A stretch of 64,000 bases of DNA from Riptortus pedestris (lineage: Eukaryota; Arthropoda; Insecta; Hemiptera; Alydidae), in NCBI GenBank assembly GCA_019009955.1, contig CM032230.1, positions 25,017,001 to 25,081,000 on the forward strand, written 5' to 3'. A program made the position numbers and the translations under genes. Shown here one piece after another: positions 54,908 to 64,000 of this stretch. Numbering within the stretch: the first letter of the stretch is position 1; each line of letters begins with the position of its first letter. The notes under the pieces were generated by a model. That model searched no databases. It was not told the DNA's origin and was given only the letters and a program-made list of their open reading frames with translations.

Positions 54908-57900
54908 GTAAGACATTCTCCTTAATTCAGTGTTAGCTAAGAAATATAAAATTTCAAGTCATTCGACTTATTTTTCTAATTGTCATTTTCTCACCTTCGT
55001 CTAAGTCTTTAGATCCAATAATACTTACTGCTTCATTAAAGTTTACTTATCCTCAGATTCTCTATTTTAAAAGTATCCTTTGCCTCTTGGATGTAATTTG
55101 TGTTACTTATGATGTACCTCATGCCTCCAATGCCAGCCCTCCATATTGGGGGGCATTTACACTGACACCTGCACAGTACACTAATTATGGTACACCACAA
55201 ACGCTTCCACAGTACATTGAGTACCCATATCGAGGTGTGGCTACAATGTAGGAGGCACCTAGCCGTGAAGCCTTAATCCATCCTACACCAATCCAACAAC
55301 CTCATGGGGACTGAGGATTTGCTACGATGGTCAGAAGCGAATCCTATGAAAGGGACAGTCTCCTACTACCCAGCTCCCACACGAGAGAACAGCTCCCACA
55401 CATGTACCAGTTTACCTGGCCTGTATGTCCTCGTGCTTTAAACACACGACCACTACGTCTATGACCGGCAGTGAAGGCAAGCCTCCACTCCGGACACCAC
55501 CCAGCCCGTAGTTCACATTGAGTAAGCCGCTAGAACTTACCCCATTAAGGCAGGAGTGATCCTCTGCCCGGAACAGCAAAGCCGACTAAGGACCTACTGT
55601 TCCTACGGTTCCCCTACCCAGCAGCTACACAGCGGGGGCTTACTGCTGCCACTGGGGAGGGCCGGCCCCGTGCTGGATACTTCCACAGTATAGACTGAAG
55701 GTCACTTACAGTAAACACCCTAGGGCCACCTTCTCTAGGTAGGATGGGGAAGCGAGTCAGGACACTCTGAGAAGGAAGCCCTCTCATCTTAGATAATCTC
55801 TCATCAAGAAACCTCCAAATAGAAATGAAGGCAGACAGACCCTAAGGAATCGACCTAGGAACTCTCATAATGACCTACATTTTGTCTACTGGAACATTTT
55901 ATCACTATTCAGGCAAGGAGCCATGTAATAAACATCAATTTGTTAAATGTTTAACAAAAGAATTTTGGATAAAGGAAACTGTAAGATTACTACCCTGACT
56001 AAGATAATATTGTAGGTAGATAAAAGAAATGGCTATGCTTCGACTGTACCAATTTATTAATGCGAAAGAGCGCTTTTGATGCCGTGCATTATCATCAGTG
56101 TCCTGTTGACACACAAAAACAATAATTACTTATCTCTGTTAAACTATTTTAGATAAAGGGTAAAATATATTACATATAACAATAGAAACTGTCATTATTA
56201 GAACTACATAACCATAAAACTTTTCATACATCAACAGGAAATTTATTTATTAAATTAAGTAAGTACAGGTAGGACATTAAAACTATCTAAAAAACTTAAC
56301 TTAAAATAATATTGCTTCTGGTTTGTAGTGTAAAGATAATTATGGAATGTTTGTACGCCAGTCCCAACTTACATTACTCACTGATACTGGAAGCAGAATA
56401 GATTTATCAAATTCAACATCATCTCTTGATGAAACAATCAAGACATCCAAGCCAAGACTTACTAGGTAAGGAGATTGTTTATTTCATTAAAAACTTATAA
56501 CCAGTATTTTAATTTTTTTTTTGCATATAAATAATTTTGTTTGCGTTTTATATTTAAATGTGATTTGGAAATAATTTTATTTAGTTGACATGAACTATCT
56601 AAGCTATTCTTTTTTAAGTGGTTTGACCTCAGGGTTTTGATTTATTTCAATCTTCTTCCATGAAATTTTGGTAGCATTAAGGTAATTCTTTATTGCCACT
56701 GACAATGCCCATTTTATATGCTAATTTCATATTTATATATCTTCTTCAAAGAAATGTTCAATATTGTATTTATTTTGAGTCATCCCATAAGACTTTCCAA
56801 GATTTCTAAGATCTGAAGATAAAGTTCCTTTTCGAAGAAGTCAATGCCTGGTAGGAGTTATCAAGTTTTTTCTCTTATAGAAAATAAATAAATTATTAGT
56901 TATTATCTGACCATGTATTCTATTGTTAACCTCAATTAAATTTAGTATTTACTCTAAGTAGGAGTATCCTACTTTCAGATTTAGATTGTCCTTAATTGCT
57001 TCTTCTTTAAAAATCAATGAGTGTCATCATAATTGGAGAGTTTGGCTTTAAAGAGGAGCTCGCTCACCAGTAACCTGTAACTTAAAACTTTGCCTGTAGG
57101 AGGGAAATCGTCAAACCACCAACAATTAAGAATTTTTTTTGCCCTTATGCTCTTTTTGAATAAAATGAGTGAAAATTAAAATTTTGTTTAAAAACTTAAG
57201 AAATCCCTGATTTTTACCATGACACTCACAAATTTTTGTCATTTGCAAAAGATACTGAATTAGTTATGCAGTTGCTGACTCAAAATGTATTATTCAGACT
57301 CTCGTTTCTCAGGGTAGTTTGCCTGCTGTAAGAGGATATACTTGATTGACAGGCAAAACAAATTGTATTCTGTACTTGTCTGTATTTTTCCCCTCTCTAG
57401 CTTTTCTTTCCATATAAATACAATTGTATTCTATTTTGTCAATTTATACTATTTTATTATTTAGATTGTTAAAGCTCTGACAATATTGCTAAGTATGTTC
57501 TAATGGGGGGGGGGATTTTTTGAACCTTTTTTAGGGGGCTGGTTAACTTAAATATATTTAATATAACAAATAGTATCGCCAAAATATGACCTCATTTTAA
57601 TCTTCATTTAAAGAGAAACGGCCGTAGGTAAATTTGATTTTCATTTTTTTAAATTTATTGATGATATGTTTGAAGAAACAATCAATAAAATTTTAAGAAG
57701 AACATATACTGATGATAGTAAGATATAAAAAAAACAACAAAGAAGAAGAAAATTAACTCAGTTCATCAAAGTTGATGGCAGCTCTATAACTAAACCAAGT
57801 ACTAGAAATGAAAAATGGATGACCCAGAAGTTGATAATGCGGGAACAAGCCAAATTAAAAAACGCAAACTCACACAGTTGAAGATTGAGGACTTTTTTTA

Positions 57901-60900
57901 CCCAAGAACAATGAACTGAACAAAAAAATTAAGAAATAGTGGTAAACAAGCACTTATCCAAACAAGGTTGAATTTAATATGAAAATCAACGAAAATACCA
58001 AATAAACAACCAACTAAAGAAGTTTGATCCTTTTAGATATAATCCTGCAATAGCAAAGCTCATTAAGAAAATCTGTAAGGATGTTGGACTAATAGTCTGG
58101 ACATATGGGGATAAAATCAATAAAAGTTTCAGTCATATAAAAGATAAAATAAACTAAAAGTCAAGGAAACAAAGTACAATGCTTATAAAATAAACTGCTC
58201 AGCCTGTGACAAATTTTTATAAAGGGAAGTCAACGCAGACCTTAAAGAAATGATTAAAACAGCATTGCAGAAATGTCGATAATTTAGAAAATCAAAACAT
58301 CTTTGGCCGGCCATTCTTTCACATTTAAGCATAAATTTAATTTTGACGAGGTAGAAATTTGAGACAAAGACAAAAACGTAACCTAGCAGAAGATAAAAGA
58401 AAATATCCACATTATTAAAAACAAACAACGTGTGAACTAGAAAATTGAGAAAAGAAATTTACATGGTATTTTTATCAAATATTTAAATAAACAGCAAGTC
58501 GTTTATATGTAGATGTAGCTATGCTTCTTCTGGAATTGATTTTTGAAAACTTGGAACATTTAAGGCAATTGATTTTTATATTGTTCAACATTTTAATCTA
58601 TCAATATTATCAGCTAAGTGGTGTGGTACACCTCCATTATTGTTATTCTTGATGTGACCGTTGTGGTGGTAAGTTCAAATTCTTTTGTAAATGTGTATTA
58701 ATCCTGAAGAGGTGTCATAGAGGACAAAAAAAAATTACTTTCTCCCATTTCTCCTTTAGCAAATAATTTAATATTCAGTTCTGTGTAATTGAGATATATC
58801 ATATGTCGTTCTCCAGGTGTTAAGGAAAGCCTATCAGTTCATATCTGACGTTTCTTGATCTTTAATTATTTTAATTAGTAATTAATTTGTATCTAGTTAT
58901 TTGAACTCTATCAAAAACACCTTGGTAACAAACGAATTTTCAATTTACCATTATTGTGATCGCTATCTATTATTCCTTTCTCTCATAACAGAACCTCCTA
59001 TCGTGTTCCAACTATCTTACATTATATTGCTGTTGGTTTGCTAATGTACATTTTGTTTTATGTCTATATATGTAATGCATATGTGTATGTGAGTAATACT
59101 GGCATTTCAATACGTTCTTGGTTATTCCAAATTTTTTCTATCAACATAGGGTCCAAATAATTTTTTAAATAATAGAGGTACTACTGAAGATTTCTCTTTT
59201 TTTATTTTATTAAAATATACATGAGAAGTAAAATGTTGAGCTAAATTTTTGAGTACATGCGTCAATAATATTTGGTTGTAAAAACTAAGCTTGGTGTACT
59301 GCCAAAATTTTTCTAATTGTTATTTTCTTTTTCGTTATTCTAAAATAAATAACTTTTATTTATTTTCAAAACACAAATGTATCAATCAAAACTTACTGAT
59401 AATATACACTCATATCACTATAGTGTGGAAAAAAGAATCTCCTAAACTATTTTAAAATCCCAAAATTCCTTGTTTGATATCTAGACAAATTAATAACTTA
59501 GATATTACAGCTATTACAAAAAAAAAAAAAATTGCTATGCTTTGTTCCAATGTCACTGAAAGAATAAGGAAATTGTGAATTACGATTAAATCAGTGAAAA
59601 TACTGAGGAGGACAACCAATGTATTTAATTAACTAAGTAAGTAACAATAACTCATAATCACTGGCATCTCCCCAATCACGATATACAACTCCAATAAACA
59701 CTGTGTAAAAAAAAAAAAAAAAAACTAATCTGCTCACACAAAGACATGCATGCTCAAATTTAAGTCTTATTTGTAAGATAATGCTTCAATAGCATGGACT
59801 GACTGATTTAACCAGAGTCTTGCAGAATATTTTTCATTTGATAGTAAGAAATTCATTTGCATTAAGACTTTAGATATGTACCTGATTTGGTATTGATTTG
59901 TTTCAATTATAGGCTAGGTAGTAAAATAGTTAATGTTTGATGGCTGTCTATTATTTGAGTCGTGGCTATTATTTACAGTTTTTATCTTTGGCCTGATTAA
60001 TACTTCAAACCATTCATAATTTGAGAAACATATGGTCACTAAGTTACTAAATAAAGTCCTTAGCTCCATCATAACTAGAATAGGGTGGTAATTTATCGGT
60101 AACCTGTCCCAGTTTCTCATAGTAGCATAGCATTTACCAATAACAAAAATCCTCAAAACGTGTGGTTCAATAGAAAACCACATGAATTATTTTTGTTTAG
60201 TTTCAGTTTTCGTTCAATGGGATTAATTTTTATCTTATGTTATTTTATGTTTGTGACTTAAACAGGGGTTCTTACTTTGCTAGCAAAGTTATTTTCTTAA
60301 TGGCCTTGCAATGCTGAGTGAGCACTATGATAATAAACAAAGTATTCCTTAGAATGCAGCTGATTTTTATTGACCTACACGCATAAGAGAAATTTTAATT
60401 TTTTATATTAAATTAATAATTAAGAGTTGTAAGAAGATGGATAGTTGCTGAAAGGTATTATATTATTTCATTATAATGTTTTAGAACTATATTATAAAAC
60501 ATAATGCACATTATTGTCACACTAGCCACTTATACAGAAGAACTATGGTTAAGGTTTTTTTTTCACTGTAAGTTTGTTTGGGTTATGACTTTACCCCCTC
60601 CTACCAACAGCCCAGTGTTCACTCAACATTGTGTGGTATTTGAAAAACTTCTTGAGGAAGCCACAAACTCTGGTTAGAGATACTCCTAACCAGTACAACA
60701 CTTGGCAGAGACATTATGGTATTATGCAGTGGCCTTAAAAGCTGTGTATGGCAAACATCTGTCCTAATACAGTTCAAATTTTAGTTAAGTTTGTAATTAA
60801 TTAATGAGAGGATTTTTATTTTGTTGATAATACTGATGAAGATCTGAAATTCTGTAGGAACGTGGAAATGAAACCCATTGGTTCTCAAATGAGTTTTATA

Positions 60901-61338
60901 ATTTATATTGAATCATTGGTGAAAAAAACCAATCAACTTTTTCAAAATTGAATTAATATTTACAATTCATTCAGATACAAATTTGTAATATTTTTATTGA
61001 CCTTGAGTATTTAAACAACTAATATTTAATTATTTATGCTTTTCGTTTATGTTTTAAAGTTTATTACGGTGATCATTTAACATTTAAAGAAATACAATTT
61101 AAACAATAAATGTAGTTATAGATTTTTTTTTTTGTTTTGATATTTGATGAAGGATAGTTTTATTTTTGAAGATAATGGCCATAGAATTTTAAAGGTAGTG
61201 GACTTCAGATCAGCTTCATCTGTATATATGGTGTATATAATTCATTCTTTCTTTATATTGTTTTGTTTGCGTGCATTGTGGACATTGAAGTGTTCGTAGA
61301 AAATCGTCTCCTGCATCCCAACCAACTCCTAAGACAAG
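54734..61338 (+). CDS. DCTN1: Dynactin subunit p150-Glued (DCTN1), 5' exons
   Basis: Coding exons 54734-54907, 56329-56465 and 61300-61338 join in phase (0, then 2, then 2). The gene continues right of the window. The protein opens directly with a CAP-Gly domain: [65 protein letters not shown] is the microtubule/EB-binding loop (GKNDG in vertebrates). It is followed by a Ser/Thr/Pro/Lys-rich basic linker ([19 protein letters not shown]). CAP-Gly at the extreme N-terminus plus a basic linker fits p150, the dynein-activating dynactin arm; CLIP-family proteins have a longer lead and two CAP-Gly domains. Confidence 0.87.
55085..55890. repeat. GC-rich island, probably an old transposon
   Basis: Abrupt rise in GC compared with all flanking DNA (e.g. 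GGGCCGGCCCCGTGCTGG near 55660). No ORF of 60 codons on either strand, so likely a LINE 3' end or SINE-like insert. I cannot name the family and see no second copy in the window. Confidence 0.4.
56050..56230 (-). repeat. Retroelement tail with hammerhead-like hairpin, copy A
   Basis: On -: CACTGATGATAATGCACGGCAT, then CAAAAGCGCTCT. A pairing stem (ATGC/GCAT) sits between CTGATGA and AAAGCGCTCT. Homologous to 63340-63400, where the stem sequence differs but still pairs. Confidence 0.4.
56329..56465 (+). CDS. DCTN1: DCTN1 second coding exon
   Basis: [21 protein letters not shown] completes the CAP-Gly domain, then a Ser/Thr-rich linker ending TSKPRLT. Acceptor TTTGTAG, donor GTAAGG, phase 2. 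Confidence 0.9.
56466..61299. other. DCTN1 intron, large
   Basis: Mostly AT-rich. A SINE S1 fragment is at about 60005-60150 (CTAGAATAGGGTGG, ACCTGTCCCAGTTTC). G-run at 57505-57514. An A-rich stretch (57600-58500) has no usable ORF. No further exon recognised. Confidence 0.45.
61300..61338 (+). CDS. DCTN1: DCTN1 third coding exon (mini-exon)
   Basis: 39 bases, phase 2 at both ends, so it can be skipped without changing frame. Encodes [17 protein letters not shown]1 is known to have small alternatively spliced basic exons right after CAP-Gly that tune microtubule affinity. Acceptor GTTCGTAG, donor GTAGCT. Confidence 0.7.
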
Positions 61339-63807
61339 GTAGCTTGATATTCTTATTGTATTTTTTTTATTTTATTTTTTGAACACACTGCTAATTAGTA
61401 TTATTTAGAACTTTCATTTTTATTGCTCTTCATTCCTGCTTATTTACTATTTTCTGTTCTGTGTATTTTCTTGTGAGAACAAATTGCCCTTTAAAGCTTG
61501 AGTAAAATGTTTCTAGTTACCATGAGTAAATACCAATTTGGGTTCACTTTGACTCCCTGAATCCCTAATAATAATTAAAACCAGGTTCTGCATAGCAACT
61601 TCAAATTTTCATATTCATTAGTATATGTACGATGCATGTTAATTTATATCAAATATTATATATGTGTTTTCAACTTTTTATGTAGAGCTTGGCTTGCGCC
61701 TGAATATTCTGCACTGGCTTATTAATTTGCAATTTTTGTCCTTACATTTTTGTATTCCTCTAACTTTATATTATTTGTATTGTATTTAAAGATAAGGTCT
61801 GTGTCTTATCCTCTCTTTGCTTGTATTTCTATGTATATATTAGTGATATTGTGTATATAAAATTGACTGCAAATTTAGACAGTTTTTAGTAGATTATCAT
61901 TTCAATCTTTGCAATACTGAAAATAAATAGTAATTCTTATTTAAGTAATTATTTTGCGTTATATTGACAACAACAGTTATTTGAAAGTTTTTAATTTCAT
62001 TCAGTAATACAATGATATTTGTAGTTCCTTTAATGGAATCGGACCTTATTAATAGTTGCAGTTAACGGTAACAATAACACCATTGATAAGATTTATATAT
62101 TTCGCTTAACTATAATTTTATGTATTCTTGAATAGGAATACATAGTGGCATTTGTATTTACATATACATGTTTGACAAATGGCAGTTGCTTTTATTCCTT
62201 TGCAGTATTTTAGAAAATTAAATCAGCCCACTCCTGATATTTTAAAGTTGAATTTGGAGTTTTTGAGTCTCTTTATACCATCAACAAATAGAATTATTTA
62301 GTCTATTTAGTTTTTTTAAAATGTTATATTAAATGGTTTATATTGGTTTAACATGAATTCCTCTGTATGCTCCACATCATTTGTGTTTCCTGAGTTTATG
62401 GCCATGTAATAGAGAATACATTTCTCAAAAAGTTATTAAAATGCTGAGTTAATAATACCGTCATAATTTTTTAGAGTTATCTCATATTGTTCTTACAGTG
62501 AGGCACTATAATCATTGTAACTCCAGGGCTTCTGTCGTCACATTTAACCATTCACAATTGCCTGTGTCCTCCAATTATAGACAGTTTGTCTTTGGAAATC
62601 TTCTCTCTGGTCTTCAAGCCATCTCTAAAAGCACCTGTTTCTCCTTCTCACTCTATCTGGAGGTTCCATGGGTGGTACATGAACCAATCACTGCAGTCCT
62701 CTGCATCGGATATCAGTACAAGTCTATCAGTCTTAATTTTACAAATCTATCTAACTCTATCTATCAGTCCTGCTCTCCAATGACCACAAATATTTGCCTT
62801 AGGGTTTTCTTTGATAGCCCCGGAGGTGAGAACCACATCTTTCTGCTATTCATAATTGTTGGTCAGATGGCTATCTTATAAATTCGTCACTTTGAACTCT
62901 CCTGTATGAATTTTCACTAGAAATTATGCTGAGAAATAATTCTGTCATTTAACTTATTATTGTTATTTTTTAAGTTCCTTCTCTGGAGAAATCAATCAAT
63001 TTTGATAATTTTTTGCTCTGTATGATACCCATAATCTATATTTCATATAATTCCATAATATCTTAAATCCTTTATCAGGTATTGTTTTGATGGGGTGGTT
63101 CCATCTAAAGAATTTTATTGGCCCATAAAGAGCTGAGTATATACTAGTGTATATTACTTCTTGACTAAGCTTGTGACCATACCTTATTTTTCAAGTGATG
63201 TAAAGACTTAATTTCTTAAATCTCATTTTCAATTAAAAAAATATATAGTCTTGCTCTTAGGAAATTTGGTAGGGCTGTATATAATAAAATCTCAGGTAAG
63301 AAAAAACGCCTCGTTCCTTCACTATTCTTTATTCGTTGTGACAGAGCGCTTTCAGAGCATACGCTCCATCATCAGTGCCCTGCTGGCAATCAAATACCAT
63401 AAAAACGTTGTACAATATGTAATTTAATTGAGAAATTTAGAAAATATATGTACATGTCGATGGTCAAGAGTTAAAAACATACAACTTTAAATTACAACCT
63501 AAAAATTAGTGTCCCAGTGAATATTTACAGAAATAAGAAAAACTATTTTCACAGATTAAAATTAAAAATTAAAAACTTGTCAGTAGAATATATACACAAT
63601 TTCAATAAATAGTTAAAATAAATAAATTAATATTTACAGTTAAAATGTCTAAAGTAGAATAAATAATAAAAAAACGAATAGTTCAATTAAAATTAAAAAA
63701 CAAAAATGAAAAAATGAAGGAACAACCACCGGAGGAGCTACAGAAAGCAATACATACAAAAAACGTAAAAGAAGAAAAATAGAAAAGCGAGACAATGACT
63801 AACCTCA
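61339..63807. other. DCTN1 intron, right part
   Basis: No confident exon. Copy B of the hammerhead-like tail is at 63340-63400 and belongs with the open frame that ends at 63808. Confidence 0.4.
63340..63400 (-). repeat. Retroelement tail with hammerhead-like hairpin, copy B
   Basis: On -: GGCACTGATGATGGAGCGTA, TGCTCTGAAAGCGCTCTGTC. GAGC/GCTC pairs around a GTAT loop between CTGATGA and GAAA. The GTC that a hammerhead cleaves after is present, but helix III pairing is not convincing. Confidence 0.45.
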
Positions 63808-64000
63808 TCACAATGATGTGACAGGAACCAAGGATTCCCTGTGACTGAGGCCTCGGGACCGGAGAGCCATGAGAGATTCTTCCGAGACATGCCTCAACCT
63901 GGTTCCTTCTCCCGTCTTATTAATATTCAGGCCTCCTTTTTTCATCCTATCTAGCTTTATGAATAGGTTTTCGGCTATGCTCAGAGTCTTGCCTTTTTTG
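63808..64000 (-). pseudogene. Open frame at window edge, probable retroelement C-terminus
   Basis: On - an uninterrupted frame enters from the right (KTLSIAENLFIKLDRMKKGG..., RHVSEESLMALRSRGLSH...) and stops at TGA (63808-63810). It lies upstream, in transcript sense, of the hammerhead-like tail. It could be the end of a Penelope-like or other retroelement ORF; I do not recognise the domain. Confidence 0.35.

Larger units (their letters stand above)
54908..56328. other. DCTN1 intron with GC-rich repeat island
   Basis: See 55085-55890. 55980-56230 is a retroelement tail. The rest is AT-rich. Confidence 0.5.

Noticed and set aside
62498..62881. 127-codon ORF in the last DCTN1 intron, and a shorter overlapping frame (LKAPVSPSH) that could be a linker exon
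   Set aside because: An acceptor-like TTATAG is near, but no frame both continues in phase from 61338 and resembles the dynactin linker or coiled coil. Too weak to call.

Overview
The window is AT-rich nuclear DNA of an animal, most likely an insect or other arthropod. Genes are split into short exons with GT-AG introns, and intergenic and intronic space is filled with transposons. These include a Copia family primed by an initiator-Met tRNA half, Helitrons, Helentron/DINE-1-like elements, tRNA-type SINEs, LINE remnants and mariner-like remnants. I do not assign a species.

Four protein-coding genes can be reconstructed by joining exons in phase. (1) The 3' part of a C2H2 zinc-finger gene lies on + (exons 1318-8843); it has two fingers and a long non-finger tail. 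(2) A CRAL-TRIO (alpha-tocopherol-transfer-protein-like) lipid-binding protein lies on + (exons 23053-42646; first coding exon not found). Its roughly 10.5-kb fourth intron holds two full-length Copia insertions. (3) A complete seven-exon gene for mitochondrial methionyl-tRNA synthetase (MARS2, 544 aa) lies on - (51417 down to 45155), with intact HIGH-type and KMSKS motifs and a basic presequence. (4) The 5' part of dynactin p150/DCTN1 lies on + (coding from 54734; exons to 61338, the rest beyond the window), with its CAP-Gly domain. A short unassigned ORF (51485-51736 +) starts 67 bp from the MARS2 start codon in the divergent direction.

Layout: 1-9 kb zinc-finger gene 3' exons, an LTR-like repeat carrying a minisatellite, and Helitron 1. 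9.5-22.8 kb is gene-poor: SINE, Helentron-like copies, an IS630/Tc1-type transposase remnant, a 1.8-kb satellite with a 187-bp higher-order repeat, a nested Helentron/Helitron/SINE stack, and two terminal-inverted-repeat elements in TA microsatellites. 23-43 kb is the CRAL-TRIO gene with Gypsy, RTE-like and Jockey/I-like LINE remnants and two Copia elements in its introns. 43-45 kb is repeats. 45-51.4 kb is MARS2. 51.5-54.7 kb is SINE remnants. 54.7-64 kb is DCTN1, with a GC-rich repeat island and hammerhead-like retroelement tails in its introns.

The most noteworthy features are the two Copia copies. Both have perfect 5-bp target duplications and near-identical LTRs. Both keep intact gag, protease and integrase but lack almost all of the reverse transcriptase, which is replaced by a purine-rich repeat encoding lysine-rich sequence. 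Also notable is a dispersed Helentron-like family with a constant set of palindromes, two head-to-tail TTTT junctions, and one copy abutting a 3' splice site.
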